Part shown: piece after piece, positions 8,266 to 16,304 of the stretch | Position numbering within the stretch: position 1 is the first letter of the stretch | Layout of the letters: every line of letters begins with the position of its first letter | Assembly: GCA_964643725.1 (NCBI GenBank) | Contig: CAZXTL010000012.1 | Location: forward strand, 1 to 52,023 | Source of the DNA: DYQY01 sp964643725 | GTDB taxonomy: Bacteria > Margulisbacteria > Riflemargulisbacteria > GWF2-35-9 > DYQY01 | DNA length: 52,023 nt | Reading direction: 5' to 3' | The notes under the pieces: generated by a model | The model's input: only the letters and a program-made list of their open reading frames with translations | What the model was told of the DNA's origin: nothing | Database searches by the model: none | Translations under genes and position numbers: made by a program

Positions 8266-9534
8266 CTAATTCTGTATGCTCACATCGTCAATCTCAAGAT
8301 ATCCATCTTTAGTAATCTCAAATTTTAACCCACTAATCTCGCCTTGAAATAATATGCTAAGCCCATCATGAGAAAAAAGTTCTTTTTCTCCAACTGAAAC
8401 ACAATCTACAAAAAAATCATTACTAATAAATTTTTGCATTACGTCCATGCTATGAGCTTTTCCTGACTTAAAAGTAATACAAAAATGTGCGTTTCCCGTA
8501 AGCTGTTTAATCAGGTGATCAGCGCTTGCTAGCTTATTTAGGAATATACAAGCATCTGTCTTATTCATTCCTTTTATCCTGTCATAACAATATTGCATAT
8601 ACAAATTATTAACATCAGGAATCAAAGTTATGGATGGATGGTGTGTTCGAAAATAACTAGAAACATTGCTTAAAAAAATTGAAAACGATGAGTGATCAAT
8701 ATCTTCATCTTTACCTGAACCTATTATCCCAAGCATCTCCTGCCTTGTAACTCCCCAAGAATTCACTAAGGCAATTAATGCCTCTCTATCTTTAACTCCT
8801 ATTAATTCTTGTATCTTATTGTCTGTTAAAAATCCTCCATAAGCCGCATGCATATCAAGTGCATTTAGCACATATAAAACCTTCCAACCATAATCTGCTG
8901 ATTTGCCCAACTTTAATGATAATCTTTCTAGCTTATCATAAATGTTAATTGCATAGTCAGGGGTGCCCTCACCAATTAAAATATCCCCCAATAACGAGTG
9001 ATTTCCATTAATAATCTTTGCCATTTCACAGAAATCATCATTATATCCAAGTGCTTTAAATATATCTACACTCATTTCTCCACTTCGAATAAAATGTCTA
9101 GCCTCCCCAAACACACATCCAACATCATGAGTTGCAAGAATATGTGCAAAAAATTGTACTTCAGAAACATCTTTTGATAAACTTTTAGTTAATTCTCTAA
9201 GTGATAAAAAATTCTCAAAAGAAATATACTCTTCATTCGGCTTATTTCTGCCTTTAATAAAAAATTCATAACTTTCTTTAGGTGATTTCTCGTCTAATAA
9301 TCCACCCAAAACATAAAAACATTGCAACATATATTCAACATGCATCAACCTATATGGTTCTCCGTTTTTTAAAGCATCTTTCAAACGAAAGAAATCCTTT
9401 ATCTTGCTCATATTCTCTGTATTATACTCATATCTCATGACAAAATTATTTCTTCCAATTATTGTTTCTGTGGCTAATTTTGTAATCAATAAATCCTTTC
9501 TAAAACCATCCATGGCAACTACTTTATAGTTCAT
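8266..9534 (-). CDS. HD-domain-like protein of unknown role
   Basis: 422 residues from the ATG at 9534. GGAAAGGA lies 5 bases before this ATG, which decides it over the TTG at 9549. A possible HD metal-phosphohydrolase core is visible: His65 (RLMHVEYML), His136-Asp137 (ATHDVG) and His178 (NGNHSLLGD). The spacing fits the H...HD...H pattern, but the usual final Asp cannot be placed with certainty. The last 200 residues are unassigned. It could be a signalling-nucleotide or nucleotide phosphohydrolase, or a degenerate regulatory HD protein. It is codirectional with the beta-helix/DUF89 operon but separated by 312 bases. Confidence 0.6.
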   Translation of the reverse strand: MNYKVVAMDGFRKDLLITKLATETIIGRNNFVMRYEYNTENMSKIKDFFRLKDALKNGEPYRLMHVEYMLQCFYVLGGLLDEKSPKESYEFFIKGRNKPNEEYISFENFLSLRELTKSLSKDVSEVQFFAHILATHDVGCVFGEARHFIRSGEMSVDIFKALGYNDDFCEMAKIINGNHSLLGDILIGEGTPDYAINIYDKLERLSLKLGKSADYGWKVLYVLNALDMHAAYGGFLTDNKIQELIGVKDREALIALVNSWGVTRQEMLGIIGSGKDEDIDHSSFSIFLSNVSSYFRTHHPSITLIPDVNNLYMQYCYDRIKGMNKTDACIFLNKLASADHLIKQLTGNAHFCITFKSGKAHSMDVMQKFISNDFFVDCVSVGEKELFSHDGLSILFQGEISGLKFEITKDGYLEIDDVSIQN

Positions 9535-9606
9535 AACATTCCTTTCCAAACATATAAGAATATATCGTACCCATACTACAATTAATTGCAGTAATTTTAT
9601 AGTTGG

Positions 9607-9635
9607 TAGACACTAACATATTTGCCAGATATAAT
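9607..9635 (+). promoter_or_regulatory. tRNA-Ser promoter
   Basis: TAGACA (9607-9612), 17-base spacer, perfect TATAAT (9630-9635), about 24 bases before the tRNA 5' end. A sigma-70-type promoter that fits the tRNA gene. Confidence 0.6.
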
Positions 9636-9659
9636 AACCATACATTTTTAATACGGTTT

Positions 9660-9752
9660 GGAGAGTTACCCAAGTGGCTGAAGGGGCGGGTTTGCTAAAC
9701 CTGTAGGGTGACTTTTGTCGCCGCGAGGGTTCAAATCCCTCACTCTCCGCCA
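9660..9752 (+). tRNA. tRNA-Ser (GCT anticodon)
   Basis: A class II tRNA with acceptor stem GGAGAGT/ACTCTCC, discriminator G and encoded CCA (9750-9752). The anticodon loop TTGCTAA (9692-9698) gives anticodon GCT, reading AGC/AGU serine codons. The long variable arm (about 9704-9724) and TTCAAAT T-loop are present. Bases 9753-9848 downstream contain a short palindrome CTTTTGCAAAAG (about 9761-9772) and no gene. Confidence 0.95.
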
Positions 9753-9848
9753 CTCTGCGCCTTTTGCAAAAGCAAAAGAGCTTCGAGTGGCAGGCCTCTC
9801 TGCTTCAGACTCAATGAATTTCAAATTTAATTTAGATATTAGAATATA

Positions 9849-10427
9849 TCAGTTCGTGGGTAAAAATATCTCAGTCGGTGGATAAAAATGACTACTTACC
9901 ATATGTCGCTTACTAGAAAGCTCCGCTTTAGATAAAGTGCTTAGTAATAAATAGCTTTCATCAACTCTAACGTTTAATTCATTTAACAAACCAACCAATA
10001 ACTCATTAATTATTTTAAAAGATGGGAGATGTCTTTTATTGTCTTCTTTTAATAAAAAAACTAGCTTTAAATTAGAACCTTTGGAAAAATCACATGGAGA
10101 ACCATCTCCACAAACATCAGAAGCATCTGGGTCGCTCTCTGTAACATCCAAATCATAAATCCAAGCACGTTCTATGGGAACAGCAAACATTGTGATTAAT
10201 GTTTGCATAATTCTTGGTGCTAAAAGGAATCTAAAATTCATATGAGAAAAAGATCCTCTACCAATTAATTTTAAAAAACCTTTATATGTATAAACGCCAT
10301 CCCGACTAGCAAATTTACTATAAGACTCCTTCAAGGTAGTCTTAAGGATACTCTTAAGTTCATTAGAAATAGCTGTATTATTAACTAAAGGACTACTTAC
10401 GATTTTATACCTTAAATGATTAGACAT
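9849..10427 (-). CDS. Hypothetical 192-residue protein
   Basis: I do not recognise this protein. It is predicted soluble, with an acidic stretch around residues 92-106 (DLDVTESDPDASDV) and two nearby cysteines (VCGDGSPC). No signal peptide or membrane segment is seen. Its last codons come from an imperfect 18-bp direct repeat (about 9851-9868 and 9874-9891) that encodes two similar short segments at the C-terminus, hinting that the end of the gene has shifted by duplication. There is no clear ribosome binding site. The orientation matches the HD-like gene across the tRNA-Ser. Confidence 0.6.
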   Translation of the reverse strand: MSNHLRYKIVSSPLVNNTAISNELKSILKTTLKESYSKFASRDGVYTYKGFLKLIGRGSFSHMNFRFLLAPRIMQTLITMFAVPIERAWIYDLDVTESDPDASDVCGDGSPCDFSKGSNLKLVFLLKEDNKRHLPSFKIINELLVGLLNELNVRVDESYLLLSTLSKAELSSKRHMVSSHFYPPTEIFLPTN

Positions 10428-10564
10428 ATTAACTTATCGATAATTATTTAATAAATTCCTATTTGTTTTATAGTTTTATCTTTTAGGAAAAAACTTTGTC
10501 GTCCTATTCGCTATATTAACTAAAACAAGCATTAAAAATTTTACCCCCAAAGTCATATAACCTC

Positions 10565-10593
10565 TTGAACGTTTCGCAAGAAACTAGTAGTCT
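10565..10593 (+). promoter_or_regulatory. Promoter of the MscS-type gene (leaderless)
   Basis: TTGAAC (10565-10570), 17-base spacer, TAGTCT (10588-10593), then exactly 6 bases to the ATG at 10600. No ribosome binding site fits in between. Confidence 0.5.
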
Positions 10594-10599
10594 TATTAT

Positions 10600-11505
10600 A
10601 TGGATATACCAGCACTCTTTAATGATTATAAACTAGTCTTTTTTGACATATTACCGCAGATAATATCTGTCACTCTTTTTGCACTTATTGCCTTTAAGGG
10701 TGTTCGCATGCTTGCCAAAATCATCCAAAAAGTAGTTGTCTCTAATGCAGATAAAATAAGCCATGAAGAAAGAACAGAATTTGAAAAAAGAGTATCTACA
10801 ATAAAAGGCATAATTATCGCTATTTTTGATACCTTCGTTTGGGCTGTTGTTATCTTCTTTATTCTTGAGAAAGCTGGAATAGACGTAAGGCCACTACTTG
10901 CAGGTGCAGGGATTGTTGGTCTTGCTGTGGGATTTGGTGCTCAAGAACTTGTCAGAGACATCATCTCTGGTATGTTTATGATTTTTGAAAATCAAGTTAG
11001 AAAACGCGATGTAGCAATTATCAATGGGACTACTGGTCAAGTTGAAAATATAGGACTTAGAACTATTACACTTAGAGATGCCTCAGGTGTTGTTCATATC
11101 TTTCAAAATGGCAAAATCAATTCACTTTCCAACATGACTAAAGATTGGTCAGCTATTATTTTTGATATTGGAGTTGCTTACAAAGAAGATATAACAAAAG
11201 TTATGAAAGTCATGAAGGATGTCGGCGACGAACTTACCAAAGACACTAAATTCAAAGCAGATATTATTGAACCTATTGAAATCATGGGTGTAGAAAAATT
11301 TGAAGATAGCTCCATAATTATTCGAGCAAGACTTAAAACAAAGCCATCAATACAATGGGACATTGGCAGAGAGTATCGAAAGAAGCTTAAGGAAGCTTTT
11401 GATGCTTATGGAATAGAGATTCCTTTCCCTCACTTAAGTTTGTATTGGGGCCCAAATAGTGAACCTTTCCAAGTAAAACAAGCTGGAGTAAAAAATGCCA
11501 ATTGA
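10600..11505 (+). CDS. MscS-family small-conductance mechanosensitive channel
   Basis: 301 residues, similar in size to E. coli MscS. There are membrane segments at about 17-37, 68-92 and 95-125. The last is the Gly/Ala-rich pore helix typical of the family (AGAGIVGLAVGFGAQELVRD), followed by the beta domain and an alpha/beta C-terminal domain. It releases solutes across the inner membrane on osmotic downshock. The start fits a promoter that leaves only 6 bases of leader. Its last 11 bases overlap the next small gene. Confidence 0.93.
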   Translation: MDIPALFNDYKLVFFDILPQIISVTLFALIAFKGVRMLAKIIQKVVVSNADKISHEERTEFEKRVSTIKGIIIAIFDTFVWAVVIFFILEKAGIDVRPLLAGAGIVGLAVGFGAQELVRDIISGMFMIFENQVRKRDVAIINGTTGQVENIGLRTITLRDASGVVHIFQNGKINSLSNMTKDWSAIIFDIGVAYKEDITKVMKVMKDVGDELTKDTKFKADIIEPIEIMGVEKFEDSSIIIRARLKTKPSIQWDIGREYRKKLKEAFDAYGIEIPFPHLSLYWGPNSEPFQVKQAGVKNAN

Positions 11506-11683
11506 AACATCTTCTTTAGTTTTCATAATCCCCCTAATCCTTTGGGAATTAACATGGAAAGGCATAGCGCTCTGGAAAGCCGGCAGGAACAGCCAATTAC
11601 CTTGGTTTCTTGCCCTATTAATACTTAACACTGTAGGGATTTTACCAATCATCTACCTCAAATTTTTCCAAAAACCTAAATAA
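11495..11683 (+). CDS. Small DUF5652-like membrane protein
   Basis: 62 residues with two hydrophobic helices (about 5-25 and 36-57) joined by a basic turn. The pattern WELTWKGIALWKAGR ... LPWFLALLILNTVGILPI strongly resembles the small DUF5652 family (WKgiALWkAar ... WFialLilNTlGiL), which has no assigned function. It overlaps the MscS-type gene by 11 bases, so it is translated from the same message and may act with the channel. The presence of conserved residues argues against it being a chance frame. Confidence 0.75.
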   Translation: MPIETSSLVFIIPLILWELTWKGIALWKAGRNSQLPWFLALLILNTVGILPIIYLKFFQKPK

Positions 11684-11694
11684 CCTTCCCTCCT

Positions 11695-11727
11695 ATTCAT
11701 CCATTCCTCCATTCCTCCATTCCTCTG
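11695..11727. repeat. Octamer tandem repeat (CCATTCCT units)
   Basis: About three to four copies of CCATTCCT occur in tandem between the DUF5652-like gene and the phosphate locus. Function unknown; it is a different period from the heptamer arrays before rpe and hisB. Confidence 0.6.
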
Positions 11728-11735
11728 TTTTCCCC

Positions 11736-11757
11736 CGTAACACTCTCGTAATAAACC
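11736..11757. promoter_or_regulatory. Putative Pho box, porin-like gene
   Basis: Two CGTAA units start at 11736 and 11747, an 11-base period, in the pattern CGTAACA-N4-CGTAATA. The same layout is seen before pstC (13715). PhoB sites in E. coli also consist of 11-bp direct repeats. The assignment is inferred from spacing, recurrence and gene context. Confidence 0.5.
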
Positions 11758-11840
11758 TTTAACCTAACCTTCTTCCATAGTTCATTCAAGCGACACATCG
11801 TAATCTTATAATCATATCGTGAATAATAATTCAAACACGA

Positions 11841-11861
11841 AGGAGGAAAGTTATGAAATAA
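11841..11861 (+). promoter_or_regulatory. Two-codon leader ORF with strong ribosome binding site
   Basis: AGGAGG (11841-11846) sits 6 bases before ATG AAA TAA (11853-11861). The real gene starts 43 bases later with its own AAGGAG. A minimal Met-Lys-stop frame behind a near-perfect ribosome binding site could stall or load ribosomes, or could be a decayed duplicate of the gene start. TATAAT at 11807-11812 is the likely -10 element upstream. Confidence 0.4.
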
Positions 11862-11904
11862 GATTTACGGTTACTTGTTTTTAAAAAATTAAAAGGAGAA
11901 AAAT

Positions 11905-12744
11905 ATGAAAAAAACATTATTATTACTTACACTTGCCACTACTTTTTCTTTAGCTGCATTTGAACCTAAAGTTGAAGGATATATCACAAACAAATTACAA
12001 CTTAATGAAACAACTAGCAAAACTTGGGAATTCGGAAAATCAGCTTTGAAAATAAGTTCTAAGTCAGGAGACACTGCATTCTATTCTGAAGTAGCGCTTG
12101 ATAAACTAATCAATAATGGTGCAGTTAATACAATAATTGACTATCTTTGGTTAGACACCCCTTCACCATTAGGAACTGTACGTATTGGAACTCAAAAATT
12201 AAGTCCAAAAAGCATTGAAAGTGGCCTTGCGCATACTTCACAATTTGAAAGTCAGACCAGAATCAAAGGTGCCGGAATTGCACTTTTAACAGAAATTGCT
12301 GGGTTCAAAACAGATTTAATGTTTTCAGGCGGAGCAGCTGATGCTGCTTCAAGAAGATTTGGGTTTGTGACTAAATTATCTGATATAATCAATGTGTTCG
12401 CATATACTGATTCTGATAAAACTAATGCGACAAAAGAAGGTGTAGGCGCAGAAATTTTCTATAAAGATTTAGGGCCAACGATATCAGGCCAATTTTTCTT
12501 AGCAGGCAATTATGCATTTGGGAATGTAAGCATCACTCAAAAACTTGGAAACATCCAGCCTTACGCTTCTTACTATGCACCTCTTAATGATTTAACAGAT
12601 GCTATTAACGCTGACAGAGGGAAAAAACAATTACTAGTAGGTGTAAACTTAACTTACTACAAAGATGCTTTCTTGAACCTCGAATACTGTAACAAAGAAG
12701 GGGTTAATGATATTTACACTGCAGGAGTTCAAGTTAACTTTTAA
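11905..12744 (+). CDS. Porin-like outer-membrane protein of the phosphate locus
   Basis: 279 residues. There is a clear signal peptide (MKKTLLLLTLATTFSLA, cleavage near 18), alternating beta-strand-like sequence throughout, and a C-terminal phenylalanine after GVQVN, as in outer-membrane barrels. It is shorter than OprP/OprO phosphate porins (over 400 residues), so the number of strands must be smaller. Location immediately before pstS, together with the CGTAA direct repeats upstream, suggests a phosphate- or polyanion-selective channel induced under phosphate limitation. The substrate is inference. AAGGAG lies about 6 bases before the ATG. Confidence 0.75.
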   Translation: MKKTLLLLTLATTFSLAAFEPKVEGYITNKLQLNETTSKTWEFGKSALKISSKSGDTAFYSEVALDKLINNGAVNTIIDYLWLDTPSPLGTVRIGTQKLSPKSIESGLAHTSQFESQTRIKGAGIALLTEIAGFKTDLMFSGGAADAASRRFGFVTKLSDIINVFAYTDSDKTNATKEGVGAEIFYKDLGPTISGQFFLAGNYAFGNVSITQKLGNIQPYASYYAPLNDLTDAINADRGKKQLLVGVNLTYYKDAFLNLEYCNKEGVNDIYTAGVQVNF

Positions 12745-12770
12745 AAACGTTAAAAAGAAAGGAATACAAA

Positions 12771-13649
12771 ATGAAAATAAGTAAAAATATCGCAAAAGGA
12801 CTAATCGGAGTAATGATTCTTGGAACAACCTTCGCAGGAACTATCCAAATCAAAGGCTCTGACACTATCGTAAATCTTGCTCAAAAACTTGCTGAAAGTT
12901 ACGGAGCAATTAATAAGGGTGCTGACATTTCAGTAACAGGCGGAGGATCCGGAACAGGAATTGCTGCACTACTCGATAGCCAAACAGATATCGCCAACTC
13001 TTCAAGAACTATAAAAGAGAGTGAGCTTAAATCTGGCAAAACAAAAGGACTAGACATTAAAGAATTTACAATCGGAATAGATGCTCTTTCCGTTATCGTT
13101 AATCCAAAAAACAAAATTGCTTCTATGAATATGGAAACAATCGGTAAGATCTTCAAAGGTGAAATAAAAAACTGGAAAGAAGTTGGCGGAAAAGATATGC
13201 CAATTAATCTCTATGGCAGACAAAGCAACTCTGGAACGTTCAGCTTCTTTAGAGAACATGTTCTAAAAGGCGAATATTCAGACCAAATGAATAGTATGAA
13301 TGGAAACTCTCAGATTGTTGAAAGTATAAAAAATGATATTTCCGGTATAGGCTACGTCGGTGTTGGATATGTTGTAAATGATGGAAAAGTATTAACCTCA
13401 GTTAAAATACTTAACGTTTCACAAAAAGAAGGTGAGATTGCCTACAGTCCAACTGATGTAAAAAACATTTACACTGGCAAGTATCCTATTTCTAGAGGAC
13501 TACAACAATACACTCCAAACAAACCAGTTGGAGAAGTAAAAGCTTTTATAGAATATGAACTTTCTAAAGCAGGACAAGCTATTGTTAAAGAAGAAGGATT
13601 CTATCCAATAGATTCTGAATTCAAAAAACTTAACGACAAAAACCTTTAG
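12771..13649 (+). CDS. pstS: Phosphate ABC transporter substrate-binding protein PstS
   Basis: 292 residues with a signal peptide (about 1-22, GVMILGTTFAG) and no lipobox, so probably a soluble periplasmic protein. Residues IKGSDTI and VTGGGSGTGIAAL are the phosphate-contacting loops of the PstS family, and NSSRTIKESEL and GRQSNSGTFSFF follow in the expected order. It delivers phosphate to PstCA. AAAGGA precedes the ATG, 26 bases after the porin-like gene. A strong terminator follows, which may set PstS above PstCAB in expression. Confidence 0.95.
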   Translation: MKISKNIAKGLIGVMILGTTFAGTIQIKGSDTIVNLAQKLAESYGAINKGADISVTGGGSGTGIAALLDSQTDIANSSRTIKESELKSGKTKGLDIKEFTIGIDALSVIVNPKNKIASMNMETIGKIFKGEIKNWKEVGGKDMPINLYGRQSNSGTFSFFREHVLKGEYSDQMNSMNGNSQIVESIKNDISGIGYVGVGYVVNDGKVLTSVKILNVSQKEGEIAYSPTDVKNIYTGKYPISRGLQQYTPNKPVGEVKAFIEYELSKAGQAIVKEEGFYPIDSEFKKLNDKNL

Positions 13650-13667
13650 AACAACCCTTTCGTAAAG

Positions 13668-13698
13668 GAAAAAGGGAGACGCTTTGTCTCCCTTTTTC
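13668..13698 (+). terminator. Terminator between pstS and pstC
   Basis: A perfect 13-bp stem (GAAAAAGGGAGAC with GTCTCCCTTTTTC) closes a 5-base loop and ends in a T-run. It separates pstS from pstCAB-phoU. Confidence 0.85.
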
Positions 13699-13713
13699 TG
13701 TTTCTCCACACAA

Positions 13714-13735
13714 ACGTAACATAAACGTAATATAG
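13714..13735. promoter_or_regulatory. Putative Pho box, pstC
   Basis: CGTAA starts at 13715 and again at 13726, an 11-base period, matching the element at 11736 (CGTAACA-N4-CGTAATA). Candidate -10 elements TATATT (13751-13756) and TATTAT (13764-13769) follow. Confidence 0.55.
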
Positions 13736-13776
13736 CCTTAAGAATTCCTCTATATTTAAGCTGTATTATTTATTTG

Positions 13777-14676
13777 ATGATAACTAAAAAAATAACCAGT
13801 TCTTACCTGAAGAACATTTTCTTTAAAAATCTTTTCAAGCTTAGTAGCTTAACGTCTATCCTAATTCTTATCTCTCTTCTTTTGTTTTTACTCAAAGAAA
13901 GCACGCCGATGCTGAAGGATGTGGGGATTACTGACTTTCTCTTTTCTAGAAAATGGAACCCAGACGGTTGGGACGGTCAATATTTTGGCATACTCAATCT
14001 ACTATACAGCACACTCTACGTTTCTTTCTTAACAATGGTTATCTCAATACCGATGGGCATTTTCGCTGCCATCTTTATCTCTGAATTATCGCCACCTCTC
14101 TTAAAAAATATTTTAAAACCACTGATAGAACTACTCGCCGGAATTCCTTCTGTAGTAATTGGATTCTTTGGAATTGTTTTTGTTGGTCCTTTGATAGCAA
14201 AAGTCTTCCACCAGTATAATATACTTAGCGCTCTAAATGGTGCTTTTCTGCTTTCCATTATGGTATTGCCAACTATCATAAGTCTTTCTGATGATGCTAT
14301 CACTGCAGTCTCAGATGATCTAAGGCATGCCTCTCTTGCTCTAGGAGCCAACCGTCTAGAAATGATATTTACCATACTTCTTCCAGCTGCACGTTCAGGA
14401 ATACTAGCAGCTATCATGCTTGGGTTCGGAAGAGCCATTGGCGAGACCATGGCAGTCCTTATGGCTTGTGGTAATGCACTCCGCTTTACTGGTTCTCTCT
14501 TTGATCCAATAAAAACTATTACCGCTTCAATTGCCATAGAAATGGGAGAAGTAGCCTATTATTCAACACATTATTACGCTCTGTTCGCAATTGGACTTGT
14601 ACTATTCCTTCTTTCTTTTATTATAAATAATGTTGCAGAATTGATCATAAAAAAAGGTCACCAAACAAGATGTTAA
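13777..14676 (+). CDS. pstC: Phosphate ABC transporter permease PstC
   Basis: 299 residues from the ATG at 13777 (TTG at 13774 is adjacent). Six membrane segments; the inner-membrane binding-protein-dependent transport signature is visible as LGANRLEMIFTILLPAARSG and GRAIGETMAV. With PstA it forms the phosphate channel in the inner membrane. TATTAT ends 7 bases before the ATG, so the message may lack a leader. The last 7 bases overlap pstA. Confidence 0.95.
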   Translation: MITKKITSSYLKNIFFKNLFKLSSLTSILILISLLLFLLKESTPMLKDVGITDFLFSRKWNPDGWDGQYFGILNLLYSTLYVSFLTMVISIPMGIFAAIFISELSPPLLKNILKPLIELLAGIPSVVIGFFGIVFVGPLIAKVFHQYNILSALNGAFLLSIMVLPTIISLSDDAITAVSDDLRHASLALGANRLEMIFTILLPAARSGILAAIMLGFGRAIGETMAVLMACGNALRFTGSLFDPIKTITASIAIEMGEVAYYSTHYYALFAIGLVLFLLSFIINNVAELIIKKGHQTRC

Positions 14677-15524
14677 AAAACCCTATCATTAAAGCGTTTA
14701 TCTATTTACTTCTTTTCTCATCTATTGCATTTATCGCCATATTTTTGATAACCATCATAGCCATACTTGTGAAAAACTCTATAGGCACTCTGAATTTTGA
14801 CTTTATCTTTTCTGCACCCAAAAACGGAATGACAGAAGGTGGCATCTTCCCAATAATTATAGGAACGCTTATGGTAACAATGGTATCAGCCCTTCTTTCT
14901 ATACCTCTTGGTATCTTCTGTGCTATCTATCTTAGTGAATATGCCGAAGACAACTTTTACACAAACCTTATCCGTGTTTCTATTCGTAATCTTGCAGCAG
15001 TACCATCAATAGTCTATGGCCTCTTTGGTCTTGCTATTTTTGTAAAAACACTCAGTTTCGGAACATCAGCATTAAGTGCAGGACTGACCTTGGGAATACT
15101 AACTCTTCCAACAATTATTACCACGGCAGAAGAAGCGCTCAAAACAGTACCCTCTGCACTTAAACAAGCTGGCTATAGTCTAGGGCTCACTGAGTGGCAA
15201 GTCTTAATAAAGACCACGCTACCAATTGCTATCCCAGGAATACTAACCGGTATCATCTTGGGCATTTCTAGAGCTATGGGCGAAACCGCTCCGATTCTAT
15301 TTACTGGTGTGGCGTTCTATATTCCAAACCTATCTATGGACATCACTAGTCAATTTATGGCACTTCCATACCATTTATATATTATGTCCACTCAACATCA
15401 CGACATTGAAGGAGTAAAAGGAATCGCCTACAGTACTGCTAGCGTTCTTCTGCTTCTTACTTTATTATTAAATATCGTCTCATCCACTTTACGAATGAAA
15501 TATAGAAAGGATTTGAAACCATGA
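14670..15524 (+). CDS. pstA: Phosphate ABC transporter permease PstA
   Basis: 284 residues with six membrane segments. The signature LGLTEWQVLIKTTLPIAIPG, followed by ISRAMGETAPI, is the coupling-helix region that contacts PstB. It forms a heterodimer with PstC. It overlaps pstC by 7 bases and pstB by 4 (ATGA), a tight operon. Confidence 0.95.
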   Translation: MLKNPIIKAFIYLLLFSSIAFIAIFLITIIAILVKNSIGTLNFDFIFSAPKNGMTEGGIFPIIIGTLMVTMVSALLSIPLGIFCAIYLSEYAEDNFYTNLIRVSIRNLAAVPSIVYGLFGLAIFVKTLSFGTSALSAGLTLGILTLPTIITTAEEALKTVPSALKQAGYSLGLTEWQVLIKTTLPIAIPGILTGIILGISRAMGETAPILFTGVAFYIPNLSMDITSQFMALPYHLYIMSTQHHDIEGVKGIAYSTASVLLLLTLLLNIVSSTLRMKYRKDLKP

Positions 15525-16294
15525 AACAAATTATTTTGGAAACAAAAGACTTTACCTTCAGTTACGGCAAGAAAAAAGCAGTCGAAAACATCTCTCTAAA
15601 AATACAAGAAAAGATTATAACAGCAATCATCGGTCCTTCTGGCTGCGGTAAATCAACGTTCCTTCGCTCTATGAACCGAATGAACGAGCTAATACCTAAC
15701 ACCTCTCACGAAGGAGATATTCTATATAATGATCAAAGCATATATGCTCCGGAGATTGATGTTGTTGCCCTACGAAAAAATATTGGGATGGTTTTCCAAA
15801 AACCTAACCCATTTCCAATGTCAATTGAGGCGAATGTTCAATATGGTGCAAAAATACATGGAACAAAAAACAAAAATAAATTACAGGAAATAACTGAACA
15901 ATATTTAAAAAAGGTATTCTTATGGGAGGAAGTAAAAGATAAGTTAAAACAATCCGGACTTTCTTTATCTGGTGGTCAACAACAACGACTATGTATTGCT
16001 CGCTCACTTGCAGTAAATCCACAAGTTCTATTAATGGATGAACCTTGCTCTGCGCTTGACCCTATTGCAACACTTAAAATCGAAGACCTCATGAGAGAAT
16101 TAACAAAAGATGTTACAATAATCATTGTCACCCATAACATGCAACAAGCAGCAAGGGTTTCAGATTACACGGCCTTCTTTAGTACCGATGAAAGTAGAAT
16201 TGGAAAGCTAATAGAGTACAATAAGACTAACCAAATATTTACAATGCCAAAACATAAAGAAACAACAGATTATATTACCGGAAGATTCGGATAA
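15521..16294 (+). CDS. pstB: Phosphate ABC transporter ATPase PstB
   Basis: 257 residues. Walker A GPSGCGKST (about 38-46), the Q-loop region MVFQKPNPFPMSI typical of PstB, signature LSGGQQQRL, Walker B VLLMDEP, and the switch His in THNMQQA. It powers phosphate import through PstCA. It overlaps pstA by 4 bases; phoU follows 10 bases later. Confidence 0.97.
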   Translation: MKQIILETKDFTFSYGKKKAVENISLKIQEKIITAIIGPSGCGKSTFLRSMNRMNELIPNTSHEGDILYNDQSIYAPEIDVVALRKNIGMVFQKPNPFPMSIEANVQYGAKIHGTKNKNKLQEITEQYLKKVFLWEEVKDKLKQSGLSLSGGQQQRLCIARSLAVNPQVLLMDEPCSALDPIATLKIEDLMRELTKDVTIIIVTHNMQQAARVSDYTAFFSTDESRIGKLIEYNKTNQIFTMPKHKETTDYITGRFG

Positions 16295-16304
16295 GGAGGA
16301 AAAA

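Noticed and set aside
9761..9772. CTTTTGCAAAAG palindrome after tRNA-Ser as a terminator
   Set aside because: The stem is short with no proper loop and no T-run follows.
11758..11767. AACCTAACC as a DtxR-type site near the phosphate locus
   Set aside because: It lacks the palindromic TTAGG-N4-CCTAA form seen at 27385, and the context is phosphate, not metal uptake.
14016..14537. Minus-strand reading frame opposite pstC
   Set aside because: It lies wholly within an intact permease gene and shows no family features.
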